From positions 124,001-188,000 of the forward strand of contig NJPS01000074.1 in the NCBI GenBank assembly GCA_002946415.1: a stretch of DNA of 64,000 bases, given 5' to 3'. Origin of the DNA: Rutstroemia sp. NJR-2017a BVV2. Taxonomy: Eukaryota; Ascomycota; Leotiomycetes; Helotiales; Rutstroemiaceae. The position numbers and the translations under genes are program-made. The notes beneath the pieces were generated by a model. The model did not search any database. It worked only from the letters and a program-made list of their open reading frames with translations, and was not told the origin of the DNA. Below, one piece after another: positions 32,862-44,782 of this stretch. The first letter of the stretch is position 1. Each line of letters opens with the position of its first letter.

Positions 32862-35527
32862 ATGGCAGGTCCAAGTCCAACTCCCGAAGAATTGTTGAAA
32901 AGACTCGACGACCAACACCGGGCGTATTTGGAGACGTTTAGGCTGGTTCACGATGCATTATCCAATGGCCTCCAAAGCAGTTCCAGGATTTCTACGCCCC
33001 AAAGCCCACCGTCTGTCCGGGGATTTCCCCGTCGACGGAGATCTACCAAGGAACGTGATGGAGAAAAGCCGCACTTCAAACCTTCCACGCTGCATACCTC
33101 CATCATGACAGGCGACAGTGAAGAGAGCGAGGACGATGATGATCTATATGTTCAAGCGACTTTAACGCCCTTTCAATATACCGAGGAGGATTTACGACAG
33201 CATTTAAGGACGTTTAAATTCACCGAGTCGGGTCGAAAAATATTGGAAACGATGGTAACAAAGACGGGAAGACTACTGGATCCCAATTTGTTTCCCCAGT
33301 ACGACAACATGGATCGATCCCACAACTCCCATTATTCTGTTTTTGATGTTGGTAAGGATGGAGCACCTCTGTCTAGAAGGGACATTGTACTGCCAGGCAC
33401 CACAAAAATCGACTCGGCTATCTGGCAAGCTATCAAGGTAAGCAGCATCGACCTGACGACCTCTGCGAGCCGTGAGCCAGGACTAACTATGATGCGTGAA
33501 GGATTTGAATTGCGACCCGGAAGCTCTTCACACAGCCGTGGGACGAATAACGTAAGTCGTCTACCATATTATATCATAGACTGAAATGCTGACACTACCT
33601 CACTAGAATTGTTCGAGAGCCGTCACCGGTGATCTTCGGAGCTATTCATCTTACAATGAATAAGTACTTCGATGTGGATGAATTATTCGAGAACCTTGTA
33701 TCAGATGAATCCACTTCGGTAGGGGCGCGTATGAATCCAAGCACATCCTTCTCGGTCTAACCAAAACTCCAGGCCAACAACGGTAGTCGTCCTTTTTCGG
33801 AAGATAATCGCCATCAACGATCTTTTGTATTTAATTTTGAGTATTACACGCTTGTGGGCGAAGAATGCCAACCTATGCCGTGGCAGCTTGCCGACCGAGA
33901 CAACACGTCAAAGGATAACATTCCTATTTCGAGATGTAGTTCTGTCGTCGCCTTATCGCTTGCTGGAGATCCCATTAGAAGACTCAGAAATCCTGCTCGA
34001 CATGCTCGTACTGATAATGGATTTGTCTACGACCCTTGGGCTGCTTGGCATGTCCTCAACATCCAATGTTATCCTGATCATCGTCATTCAATGGATGTTC
34101 ACGATTCGACAAAGCATTATGTAAACGGGCCGGAAGCATTCTTACACACTCTTTTATCAGAATTCAAGGATGCTGAAAAGAGATTTGATGCTATCCTCCA
34201 GAAAATCAGTAAACTCGTAACCCCACCGGTAAGATCGTCCATTAATTCATATATAGGGCAAGACTGATGAGAAGCAGCCACAAATTATGTTTGATGCAGA
34301 TATCCGAGACAAACTTCTGTTCGAAGATGAAGAATTTACTTATTCTCGGCGATACTTTTGGGCTTACCAAACCCTCAGCATCATTAAAAATGGAATCAAA
34401 GCCATTCTCGATAGTTTTGAAGACACTTTTACGGATGATGTTTGGGAGGGGCGACATAAGACTATCTGGCCGATGTTAGATTACGATTCGCATCGTAACA
34501 GATACTGGCGCAGACGCATGGGAAAGCTTCGAAGGGATTTTGACAAACAAATTCAACATCTCAATAAGTTGCACCACGAGATTGATCAAAAGATGAAAGA
34601 GGTCAGAACCTTGAGAGATCAACTCTTCTCGGGTACGTCAGTGTTGGAGAGCCGAAAGAGCGTCGAGATGGCAGCTGTGACAATTCTCCAAGGACACAAC
34701 GTCAAGCTTCTTACCATGGTAAGCAATAAACCAGCCTGATTCGCGATGAAGCGGTGCTCACACAATCACAGGTCTCCATATTCTTCCTACCTTTGACATT
34801 CGTCACTTCGGTTTATGGCATGACAAATATGTCAACCGAACACGACTTCGGCTCATTTGGTATTACTATGGCTACTGTTTGTGTTCCATTCTTTGTCTTG
34901 ATCGGTTTCCTGAATACGACGACTGGAATGCAGTTTTGGCGCAGCAGATGGTACAGACTAGCAGAGTGGGTTGAGAGTAAATTCATGCCATCTTCAAATG
35001 ACGAACATGGCTCAAAGAGTAAGGCTGCATTATACTCTTTTGGGCCACCTAGCCCTGAAGCTCCATCTAATCTAACCTCAAAACTAGGCAGCAGTGCAGC
35101 CAGCAGCTCGGAGAACGTACTCCAACCCCCACAACAAACCTATTCCTTCGCGACCAAAGAAGCCATAGCCGCCCGTCAAGAACTCACATACAATCCCGGG
35201 CCGAAGAAGCCCATTCCCGCCACACATACACGTGTGGCGTCGTTACCTCCCGCGGTCACTCCCAAGCGCGTCGCATCGCCACCTCCATCAACCATGACGC
35301 TCCCATTCTCACCTCGATCATATGACCGAGAACGAAGCGTAACCATACCCGACACCTCCATCCGGCCATACGAACGCGAGCGAAGCGTAACCATACCCAT
35401 CACCAACGTTTCCTCCTTCGAGACGGTTTCCAAAAAACCAACGCTCACGCGATCGCCCAGTTGGTGGGACGGAATCGTGCAGAAGAATAAGAGGGAGAGA
35501 GTCAATACTTTTGGCGGGGTGGTGTAA
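32862..35527 (+). CDS. CorA-like Mg2+ transporter, 796 aa
   Basis: Six exons, 32862-33437, 33502-33551, 33607-33718, 33773-34228, 34278-34718 and 34772-35527, encode 796 residues. A long N-terminal cytosolic region leads to a helical stalk (KLRRDFDKQIQHLNKLHHEIDQ and SVEMAAVTILQGHNVKLLTM). Two C-terminal transmembrane helices follow, at about residues 546-562 and 575-597. At the end of the first helix the family signature reads YGMTNM, so the invariant GMN selectivity motif is replaced by GMTN, as in a divergent fungal CorA-like group. The cytosolic tail of about 190 residues is Ser/Pro-rich, with two copies of RERSVTIP. Ion specificity is uncertain because of the altered motif. Location is the plasma membrane or an organelle membrane (inference). 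Confidence 0.92.
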
Positions 35528-36639
35528 TTATTTTCTGAAACTGGGCTGGAACTAATAGAATCGAATCAAATCGAAACCCGTGCGTGCTGGAATCTCGTCC
35601 TGGTGATTGATGGATGAGCGGGAATCACGCATTGGAATTTGGGGTGTGTTTGTTTGTTATGCTGGGCAGATAAGAAAGAAAGAAAGAAAGAAGAAAAGGG
35701 GTCGCAGGCCGCAAGACCTTGGGGTGGGATGAAATTTTACGAAAAAAAGTATGATCTTGATGATTAGGGCAGCTGGAACCTGTATGCATGCATAATGAGG
35801 TGGATAATGAGTTATGATGAGAATGGTTGATGAGGGGACGCTTAATGTTATGTTAGCTGGCTAGTTGTGGGGGGTGAAGAGTATGGAGATGTTGAATCTA
35901 GGATACCTTCTTCTCTGAAGTGTCTTGCTATACATGGAAAATGTGTTTGGATGTATAATTTGTGATATATCCGATGAAGCGCTTCATTCGTTTATCTCCT
36001 CTATTTACAGTAACTCTCACAGCGATGATTCGGCCATGGAGCTGCGATCTATGAAATAATGAAACACCAGGATCTTATATCTCCCTCCTGCCCAAGTTTC
36101 CGCCAAGGTTGTAGCTGCCCCGCGTGAAACCATCTTCAAACCAAACAGGAACGCTCCATCTGTACGTAGCTTCAGACACTATCAATTGGAACAGAAGTCA
36201 GGATTTGTTCATGCGCCGATGTATGAGTATCCGGTTTCGTCTATGTCCTTCACTTCTTACTATTTCAACCCGTCTCTCACTCGCTTCCGCCTTTCTACGT
36301 GCGGAATGTGCTATATTTCTGAGGAGGTCTTGCAGTCGAAGGGGGTTTCCAGCATGTAAATGGGCGAAGGTGGTATAACCGGTACAAGGGACCAAACCAC
36401 GGGATTAATTGCACGAAGTGACACCAACTTTGATTCACGGGCAGCGGATAGCTACCCAATATTATATTGAAGTCTAATGGAATGTGTATGTAGCCTAGTT
36501 GGAACTTTGAATCCAGCACCATAACATTCACCATCTATGCCAAGTAATGTAGCTGTCTCATACAAGGACAGTGACATGTGGAAAATGATTCGCCTATGGT
36601 TCTGCAATCGGATAGCTAGTGAAGTGCGAGAGGAAGCGC
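35528..36639. other. Intergenic region
   Basis: 3' flank of the CorA-like gene with a GAAA microsatellite (about 35670-35695) and an A-run. The rest, up to the convergent PP28 gene, shows no gene. Confidence 0.5.
35669..35697. repeat. (GAAA)n microsatellite
   Basis: About five GAAA units in the 3' flank of the CorA-like gene. Confidence 0.7.
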
Positions 36640-37485
36640 TCATTTCTTGCCCTTCTTCTTCGCTGCAGGCCCCATAGCAGCTTGTCTTCTCCTCTCTTCA
36701 CGTTCCATTTGCTCTTTTCTGGCTGCTTGCTGTTCCGAGGCTTGTTCTTTCTCGAACTGTCAAAGTTAGTATATCGAATACCGACAACAAAACAAGTGTG
36801 CTTACAGCTTTCAGCGCCGCGGCCTCCTCTCTCTTCTTTCTGATTTCCGCCAGTCTTTCCAGATCTGCCTTCGCTTGATCGGTCTCCCCAGCCAAATGTC
36901 TCTTCATATAAGCCTCGTGTTTTTGCTGTGCTTCCAATGCCTCTCGCTCCTTGCGGCTTAATTGGGCTGGCTTCTTGCTCACACTCAGCTTCTCCATGTC
37001 TTCTGCGGTTTCATCGACAGCGACGGGGGCAGCTGCGGCCTGTTTTCTGGCAGCTTTGCTGTGGTTGGGGTTGACGGGCATGTCATCATCCTCGCTCTCC
37101 TCTTCGCTGTCGGTAGGTAAATCACCAGGCTGTGCGACCTTCTTGTTCTTTTTAGCGATAGCGGCTTCTTTTCTGGCTTTGGCGGCGGCGCGGCGCTCTT
37201 CACGAGTCATGGCGGGTTTGTCCTCTTCCTCCTCCTCAGAAGATTCCTCCTCGGATTCTTCCTCTTCTTCTTCTGAAGACTCATCGGCGTTTCGTTCGCG
37301 GATTTCGTTTCCCTCGGCATCGAGTGGTCGGAGATCACGAGAGAAGTGTTTGCCGCCTGTGGGATGTGTATTAGTATTGTTGGAGCCAGAGTGACTTCAA
37401 AGTAGAGTAATCGCATACCACCACGAGTGAATTTCTTGAACTTGCCGCCCCGGCCACGTCCTGCTGCTGATGATCCTCCTCTCAT
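36640..37485 (-). CDS. PP28 (casein kinase substrate / PDAP1-like) phosphoprotein, 244 aa
   Basis: Three exons on the minus strand, 37485-37419, 37356-36806 and 36756-36640, encode 244 residues. The start [29 protein letters not shown] is typical of the PDGFA-associated-protein/HASPP28 family. A run of Glu/Ser (casein kinase II-type sites) follows, then Lys/Ala-rich helices. The diagnostic PP28 core includes [14 protein letters not shown] and [17 protein letters not shown]. The C-terminus ends AAKKKGKK. The protein is expected to be cytosolic or nucleolar and highly charged; its exact role in fungi is poorly defined. The first and last exons are short, so unspliced reading truncates the gene. 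Confidence 0.93.
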
Positions 37486-38497
37486 GTTGAAGAGTTGCTA
37501 GAAGAACGACTTTTGTCTGAAGTATAAGTTGAGGTTGTATGGGCGTCTGTGAATGAATGAAAACGGATTTCTACGGTCGCGTATCGAACGTTTGAAGTGT
37601 AGATTGTAAGAGCTTGAAGAATGGTAATATTCAAAATCGAAAGAAAGTACTCTGAGCCACTCACGATCCGTGTATTTAAGCACTTAGTGAGGGGCAGTCC
37701 AGACACAAATCCTCTAATTAAGTTAACTTGTACCCCACCGAAAAGTGTTAGTCATAATTCCCAGCTCTGAGTTAAGCGCTAGCCTCAAACAGCTAGTGGT
37801 ATGAGTCTTGTCTCGCTTAAATCACATGATCGCAAAATTTCCTCGACCAAAATGAAGAGCACGAATTTCTTTTTCTCCTTCTTTTTTCTCTTTTCTCTTC
37901 ATAAAACTAAAACTGATTCCTTCATATTCACTCTGGCTTTATGTCTTAATCAATGACGGGTCTTGGAGGGGAAATTGAAGGATAGAAGAGAACTTTTTTC
38001 GTTGACTTACCCTCCATCCTGCGGCATGAGAATGCATTGGGTTCTGGAGAAATATAAACAGCGGGACATCCTTCCTATTACACAGCAATGGCACTGCTGC
38101 ACCTTTTTGTTATGCCCGAACCAGGGCCATTGCTGGTATCGTTGTTGTCAACATTATTAGGCATATTCTGGACATGATTTCGCTGCGCTCGTCTACGATT
38201 GCCCGTGAAGACACTTCCTCTGTCGCTGTTGCTATTTCCGTTTTCAGCCACGCCAAGCGAACAAAGGATGTTTGCGGCGACTTCGCTGTCTACTATGACT
38301 TTTCGCATTACTATTTGGGGCACTTTTGTGCCTTTGCTTTGTTCAGGGAGGACTAGGAGTTTGTCTATCACAGAACAAGAATTGGCCTTGAGTATATTTC
38401 TTTGGTGTGATCACTTGCTACATAAATCTGCTTCACTTACTACAGTTCCTTCACTGGATTACAGCTGCGCGATCACTGCATCATAGTTCAAAACACA
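37486..38497. other. Intergenic region
   Basis: Divergent promoter space between PP28 (minus) and the small CxxC protein (plus). A 97-codon minus-strand frame at 38078-38371 (MIDKLLVLPEQSKG...) has a passable composition but no other support and is not called. Confidence 0.45.
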
Positions 38498-38893
38498 ATG
38501 TCTGCATGTCCAGCTTGCGATCGGCCACTTATTCTACCTCCGGCTTTTGCATTTCTTGCGATCCAATTCCCACGCGTCAAAGCTTCACTCGATTGCGATC
38601 GCACCATGCCTCGATGCAAAGAGTGTGAGCGAGCAGCCGCAGAGAAACGAGCGGCAGACGTCATACTTCCACCACCATACTATACGAATCCGGTTGCACA
38701 GATCAGGAAGCAGATTGACCTGGCTCAAGAATTGATCAAGGAAGGGGTAAGGAAGGAAGAGTTAGAGAAGGAACTCCCAGTTTTGAAAAGGAAATGGGCG
38801 AAAAGAATGCATCGCCGTGAGGCAAATGTGCGCAATGCCTGGCATGAGTATTGGGAGATATGGGGATGGGAAGAGGGCCAGCCTCGAGCTTGA
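38498..38893 (+). CDS. Small CxxC protein, 131 aa
   Basis: An ATG-initiated 131-residue single-exon ORF. The N-terminus has MSACPACDRP, and RCKECERAAAEK lies at about residues 39-50. The two CxxC pairs could form a small zinc site (inference). The second half is strongly helical and charged (AQIRKQIDLAQELIKEG, KELPVLKRKWAKRMHRRE), then Trp-rich (WHEYWEIWGWEEGQ). It has no signal peptide or membrane segment. The composition is convincingly protein-like, but the family is unknown. Confidence 0.6.
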   Translation: MSACPACDRPLILPPAFAFLAIQFPRVKASLDCDRTMPRCKECERAAAEKRAADVILPPPYYTNPVAQIRKQIDLAQELIKEGVRKEELEKELPVLKRKWAKRMHRREANVRNAWHEYWEIWGWEEGQPRA

Positions 38894-39460
38894 GGGCTAT
38901 GGAAACATTTGAACACAGATCTTGTTGTGGCTATATTTCAGAGCAGCCATGTCTGGAGGCGCACAGCTAGCTGTTGTATTATACAAGACGTGCTCTGTGC
39001 GACTGCGACTTCGGCTTCACGTCCCGATGGCTTGCGTCTACCTTCCCGCAATGGGTAACAGGGAATGTGCGGGTAGGCGGTAGGGGCATACCGGGTCGCC
39101 TTCTAGTGCGTCACGCATGTAGCCATGTAGGCTCGAGAGTCATCCACTAGTGCAAATGTATCTAGAGCAAGACTGAATGTAACGACTCTGTAGGGTTTGT
39201 TTTAGCAAATATCGGACGATTTGAATATTTTGTATGTGAATCTTGCTTTGTAAATTTAATGCACTCGTGAGTCGTGATGCTGCACCACTTTTCCCCTGAT
39301 TGATACTCGAGGTCAGCAACGGGCCCCGCCAAGATGACGCAGATCCGCCTTCTACCAATTTCAGCCTTCAGGGTACACCAGGTACAAAGCATCCCGCCAA
39401 AAACAACCAACAACCACAAAACCAACACAACTGCACTCTCTTTCGTTTTATCACGTTAGG
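38894..39460. other. Intergenic region
   Basis: A 567-bp spacer before SRO7, with a CA-rich stretch just upstream of its ATG. No gene is seen. Confidence 0.5.
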
Positions 39461-42400
39461 ATGGCCGCTTTTCTACGCAGTAAACAAGCTGGCATACAGA
39501 ATGATCTATCCGCTGGTATTCTCCCCGGATTGTTCGCTCCTGATGATCTTGATCGCTTTGGCATCAATTCCCAAATAGGGTACGTCCGCCTCCGCGTCCG
39601 CGGCCCATGCCATGCCATCCATGCCATGCGCAACATTCATTACTGACAGTTGACCATTTCAGATCTCTTGCATACGATCCGGTGCAATCCTTACTTGCTG
39701 TCGGCACAAACGAGACCACATTTGGTAGTGGGCAGATATATATCTTCGGTCAGAAAAGAGTCCAAGCGAAGCTTACACTGCCCCGTCGAGCTTCAGTGAA
39801 GACCCTACAGTTTTGCGCCGAGAAACTCGTCAGTCTCGATTCGAAGAACGAAGTGATAGTATGGGACATTGCGACTGCAAAGAAGCTGACGGCTTACTCT
39901 CCGCCGGGGATAGTAACCGTAATTGTTACGGATCCCATGCTTGATTGGTGTTTTATAGGCTTGCAGAATGGAGACATCATATGCTATGATTTGGACCGAG
40001 AAAAGCTTGCGCCTTTACGACTTCCCAATCTCTGGCGAGAGAAAAATCCGCGATCAAGACTGCTGTCATGCGTGTCGCTGCAATTACATCCTAGAGATAT
40101 TGGAAAGCTCTTAATTGGTTATACTGAGGGTGCAGTGATATACTCCTTCAAGCAAAACGCGCCGACGAAATACTTCCAATATGAAATTCCCCCCGGAGCG
40201 CCAGGTGGGGATGGAGACCCTATGCAGAAGAATGCGCCTAGACAACCACGTCTCACTCATGCGCTCTGGCACCCGACCGGCACATTCATCGCTACAGCTT
40301 ATGATGATGCCAGTCTTGTCTTCTGGGATCCCAAAGATGGGCGAATCGTCATGGCTCGCACTTTGACCGACACACATGTGAATGAACCTGGCCACTCAAA
40401 GCTCGCACCTGGTACTTTAGAACTGAAGGAGGACTTCAAGAAGATAGCTTGGTGTTGCAAGGAGAACCCGGATGATACTGGCCTACTAGTAGCAGGGGGT
40501 ACGGCAACTACTATCCCAACCAAAGGCATGACATTCCTGGAATTGGGAGTCACGCCTGTTTATCAGACTTCCAGCTGGCAGGTCTTAACTGATCACTTCG
40601 AGGCAAAACGGCAACATATCCTACCGATTCCTCTTGGCGCTGAAATCGCTGATTTCTGTCTGATTCCACGTTCATCCCCACATTTTGCAGGAGCACAAGA
40701 TCCTATCGCCGTTATCGCGCTACTTACATCAGGAGAGCTTGTCACACTAAGCTTCCCTTCTGGTCACCCAATCTCACCTACAAATCAACTTCCTCCGTCT
40801 CTTTCATTCGTCCACCCTTTCGTTATTTCGATGTCAGTCTCTGCTGTGGACCGTGGGAGATGGTTAGGAATGACGGAAACACGTGCTCAAGGACCTCAAC
40901 TGATTAAGGGTGGTGCTGAAGGACTAAAGCCATTAAGAAGATATGAGGCTCGAAACATTATCCAGACAGCTCACGGTGATGGAACTGTTCGAATCTGGGA
41001 TGCAGGTCATGGCGATGAACTGGAAAATCCTAACTCACTCCAGGTCGACATCGCTAGAGCTGTGGCACGCTATGAGGATGTCAATATCTCTTGCATTAAC
41101 ATGGCCTCGGCAACGGGAGAACTCTGCGTTGGCACGACTGCAGGCGAAACTGTAATTTACAGATGGGGCGGCAATAGAGCCTATGGTAGCGAGCAGCCTC
41201 CGAACGAGACCGTACGAGGGGGCATCACAGATATTTCTATACGCGCAGAGCCGTCGTTGAAAGAAGGGCTTCAACCTTTCGTCCTGTACGACATGGCACA
41301 AGGTCCTATCAGTGCCATCAGAATGTCTGATGTTGGTTTCGTTGGGGTAGGTTCCGAAGGTGGAGTCTTCTCAATTATTGACCTTCGTGGTCCTTCCGTC
41401 ATCTTCAATGCCTCTATGACGGATTTCATCAAACCAGACAAGAGAAGCAGCTTCCTCAAGAAGGGGAGCAGCCAGACTTCTGCCAGAACCGAGTGGCCAG
41501 TCTGCATAGAGTTCGGTGTCATGACTCTGGAGGACGATAAATATTCTAGTATTGCTTGCTTTGTGGGAACTAACATGGGAAAAGTTGCCACATTTAAAAT
41601 TCTTCCTCAACAGAATGGTGGATATACAGCCCAGTTTGTAGGCCTTACTGCTTGTGCCGATAAAGTTATTTCAATCACTCCTATCGTTGCCGATACTGGG
41701 AAACTTGCATCAGCTACAGGCCCTGCTGTGGCTGCTCTTCGAACTGGACAGCAAACACATGGTGTCCTCGTCGTTGGTAAGTTTTGGCAGTCCCATTATA
41801 TCAATCCATGCTAACATTCATCCAGTAACACAAAGTGAGGCTCGCATTTTCAAACCGGCTAGCGCAAAAGGAGCTCACAAGACCTGGGACGACGTATTCT
41901 GCGACTCAGCCGCCGTCAGCGAATACGAACTGCACGGTGTCGCTCTCGTCGGACTTTTCGGCGACGGCACCGCCCGCGCGTTCTCCATTCCCGCTCTGAA
42001 AGAAATAGGCATGGCCAAGCTGGAAATGCTCGACAAGACCCGCTCCACCAACAGCATCGTCACTCCCGCAGGCGATATTCTCGGCTGGACAGGACCCTCC
42101 GAAATCGCTATGCTCAACGTCTGGGGCACTGGCCAACCACTCCCCCGCTCCCAAGACAAACTCTTCAACCCACAAGCTCTCATCCCCCCGCGTCCCACCA
42201 TCTCGAATATGCAGTGGATCTCCGGTACACAGTATGTCTCACCTCTGGATCTGGATCTCCTCATCGGCGGCCCCGATCGCCCGCCTAGTAAACGCATGCT
42301 TGCCGCGTCGGCCGAAGAAGACCGATTGGCTAGATCCGGGGCGGGTGCTGGTTCTAGTAGTGCGCAAAATGCGGAGGGCTGGGGCGAGTACATGACTAGG

Positions 42401-42556
42401 CAGTTGAATGAACGCACCGAGAAATTAAATATCATGGGCGATAATATGGACAAGGTGCAGGAGAATAGTGCGGGCTGGGCGGAGGATGTGAATAAGTTTG
42501 TTAATAAGCAGAAGAGGAATATGTTGTTGGGTGGGATCACAGGGAAGTGGTTTTAG
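39461..42556 (+). CDS. SRO7: SRO7/lethal giant larvae/tomosyn family exocytosis regulator, 987 aa
   Basis: Three exons, 39461-39579, 39663-41776 and 41826-42556, encode 987 residues. The N-terminal and central parts form the double WD40-type beta-propeller of the Lgl/Sro7/tomosyn family: SLAYDPVQSLLAVGTNE, EVIVWDIATAKKLTAYSPP, ALWHPTGTFIATAYDDASLVFWD and GDGTVRIWDAGHGDELEN. The C-terminus ends in an R-SNARE-like coiled segment (ENSAGWAEDVNKFVNKQK, then LLGGITGKWF). The family binds the Qa/Qbc SNARE Sec9 and Sec4/Rab to control polarised exocytosis (family knowledge). The last codons and 3' UTR of this gene recur as a diverged copy 12.6 kb downstream. Confidence 0.95.
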
Positions 42557-42733
42557 GGGGATGGGAGGATATTCAGAGGGATAGGATATGGAATTGGGCG
42601 TTAAGGATTGGGATGTGATGGGTTGTTTATCTGGCTTGTAGTTGTAGGGACATGGGAGATCGTATCTACTATAGAGAGAAGATCTTTTCGGTTGATAGAT
42701 ATTGATATAAAATTGATTTACTCTATAATTCTT
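42535..42733 (+). repeat. SRO7 3'-end direct repeat, copy A
   Basis: This segment covers the last SRO7 codons (GITGKWF stop) and about 180 bp of 3' UTR. It aligns to 55133-55346 in the same orientation, with shared blocks such as GATCAC, GGGAAGTGGTTTTAG, GGGAGGATATT, TGGGAGATCGTATCT and GGTATAAAATTG-like ends. I judge identity at roughly 75-80 percent, with one 15-17 bp indel. Confidence 0.85.
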
Positions 42734-42982
42734 TATATTTCCACTTTTACTTATATTTTGAAATTCTACAAAAAATATATATTTGTCAGAATTATGATGA
42801 TTTAAAGAGTAACGTTATGGGTAGAAGTCTGGATGCATTAAAGGTCTAGAAATCTGTGAATCTAAGCTACAGAGTTTTATGGTATGTGGATGACTAAGCA
42901 CTTCTGACAATATTAAATATAAAAAAAGTTAAAATTAGAATTTATTTATTATATCTATATTTAAAATCGATCAATATAGATT
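42557..42982. other. AT-rich spacer at the left edge of the large cassette
   Basis: The first part is the SRO7 3' UTR repeat. From about 42735 to 42980 the DNA is very AT-rich. This is the left boundary zone of the three-gene cassette; no inverted repeat with the right boundary was convincing. Confidence 0.5.
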
Positions 42983-44782
42983 TTAATCTTTTTTTATTTG
43001 CAAATATCCTTCTAGAGCCGTATATGGCCCTTTCTCAATCCTCGCCTTGAGATCCACTTGCGCCACCGCAAATATATTATAATCAATCGCCTTCTCCAGC
43101 TCCGTCTTCTCGTCCGCCTCTGGCTTCGCATACGGCTGCAACCAATCCCACTTTGCCACCGTCAGCGATGGAATCTTGACTGCAAACGTCGGCGGATCGT
43201 CCGGTTCAGGCGTCGGTGGCGGAACGAGCGACGTCGTTTTGCTACTCAGTGCCGCCGGGACGTCCTGGGTGACGAGCAGCGGGCCCATGTGAAAAAAGGC
43301 GTCCATCTTCTCAAACGCCTTTTGCCATGTGTAAGGCGGCAGCGAGAGCTCGCGGACGGGTAGGATGCAGTTGTAGCCGTGGACGGGGGTGAAGGGATCG
43401 ACGATGGCGCCGAAGCCGGTGAGCTTTCGGCAGTGGGCGGCGTCGAGAGCGGCAGCGTCGGGTTGTTCGTCGGGAGGGAGCCAGTAGGCTTGAAACTCGG
43501 GGAAGGTGGTTTGATCGATGGCCTTGAAGGACGGTGAGCTGTCGGCGGTTATGTAATACGTGTATATTGTGGACAAGTTTAGAGTATTGCCTGGCTTCAG
43601 GTCTTTGGGGTCGCTTGCCGCTTGCTTCCAGTAGCCGACGAGGCCGTCGTAGCTCTTAAATTTATCGCCGAGTTTGAGTGGAAAATTGTAAAGTGCGCTT
43701 GGCGCTGATTCATCTTTGCCGGGAGGAGAAGAGGCGGAAGAGGGAGTTGTTCCCGGCGGATTGGAAGCCACGTTCTTTTTCTTCTCTGGTGGTGGAACAA
43801 GTCGCCTTTCCATTGTCGAGTTCGACAGCATGGAATGGCTTTCATAAGGCTCGGAAGCCAGCTCGACAGACCATGCCATGTTAACAAGAGCGAGCGGATG
43901 GCCGATGGATGAGCTGAGAAACTCGGAATACGCTCCTGGGGCTGGCTGCATGGTGTCCATGGAAAGATTCAACATGTCGATGAAGGACATGAGGTACTTG
44001 TCATCCTGTCCGAGCTGGTCGATGAGGCTAAACACATTGCTGTTGTGTGGCTGGTAGTCTGCAAATAGTTGGTTGGAGCTATTGAACAGATTGAGCGATA
44101 CCCTTGGGTTCTGCGCTGTCTTCTTGTCGTCCCAGTCTTCTGCCTTGAAACGCTCGCCGATGAACACTTCGGTCTGCTCCGCAATGTCGTTTAGAGACCA
44201 GTTGGCATCGGTCTTTGAGTTGCTCTCCACCGCGACGTACGGCGACACATCAGTCTGGAGGTCGATTTCGGGTTCCAGCTCGTCAATTGTCCACTTGCGG
44301 TCGCTTTCAACAATCCAGGCTTGGTACTCTGAGACTTTTGCCTCTTTGGGTTCTATGCTCGTCAGATCTAATTTTCGAATCACGAGCCAGCGGCACGGGA
44401 CATTGTAAAATGAAGTTGCGGCCAGGCCATCGCTTTTGTTGTTTGCATCATCGTTATTCTCCTTTTTCTTCTTCTCCGTCGTGCCGTAGGCCGTTCGAAA
44501 GGGCCGCGGGATCATCCAGTGCACGTAGACTCCTTGTCGTTTCTTGTGAGGCGTCTGCGTTCCCAAATTTGTGAATCGCGAGTTGGAGCTCGCTGGAGTG
44601 GCAGAGTGCAGATCGACATGCCGCAAAATGTCGCTGGTGACGAGCTGCCGTTCGTACCGGAGCAGGGTGTAGTTTGGTTGCGTGATGGGCGCGATTTTGG
44701 CATCGTGGGAGGTTCCATTGCAGGCAGCTTCGTTGAAGACGAAGCAGTCTAGTTTCATAGGGATCAGGACTTTATTGGCCAT
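42983..44782 (-). CDS. Cassette protein 1: large uncharacterised bacterial-like protein, 599 aa
   Basis: A single uninterrupted exon. I place the start at the ATG at 44782 (MANKVLIPMKLDCFVFN). The frame is open upstream to 44926 but has no ATG there, and a minus-strand TATAAA lies 116 bp upstream. The 599-residue protein has no signal peptide or membrane helix. Recognisable conserved-looking blocks are APITQPNYTLLRY, ILRHVDLHSATP, RQGVYVHWMIPRPFR and PVHGYNCILPVREL. A Pro/Ser-rich insertion lies at roughly two thirds. The lack of introns and these blocks recall hypothetical proteins that sit beside DUF6603 genes in bacteria; this resemblance is from memory. It is the downstream member of a tandem pair with the 920-aa gene. 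Function is unknown. Confidence 0.85.
   Translation of the reverse strand: MANKVLIPMKLDCFVFNEAACNGTSHDAKIAPITQPNYTLLRYERQLVTSDILRHVDLHSATPASSNSRFTNLGTQTPHKKRQGVYVHWMIPRPFRTAYGTTEKKKKENNDDANNKSDGLAATSFYNVPCRWLVIRKLDLTSIEPKEAKVSEYQAWIVESDRKWTIDELEPEIDLQTDVSPYVAVESNSKTDANWSLNDIAEQTEVFIGERFKAEDWDDKKTAQNPRVSLNLFNSSNQLFADYQPHNSNVFSLIDQLGQDDKYLMSFIDMLNLSMDTMQPAPGAYSEFLSSSIGHPLALVNMAWSVELASEPYESHSMLSNSTMERRLVPPPEKKKNVASNPPGTTPSSASSPPGKDESAPSALYNFPLKLGDKFKSYDGLVGYWKQAASDPKDLKPGNTLNLSTIYTYYITADSSPSFKAIDQTTFPEFQAYWLPPDEQPDAAALDAAHCRKLTGFGAIVDPFTPVHGYNCILPVRELSLPPYTWQKAFEKMDAFFHMGPLLVTQDVPAALSSKTTSLVPPPTPEPDDPPTFAVKIPSLTVAKWDWLQPYAKPEADEKTELEKAIDYNIFAVAQVDLKARIEKGPYTALEGYLQIKKD

Noticed and set aside
38078..38371. 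97-codon minus-strand frame
   Set aside because: Composition is passable, but there are no promoter, splice or homology cues, and other frames are also open here.
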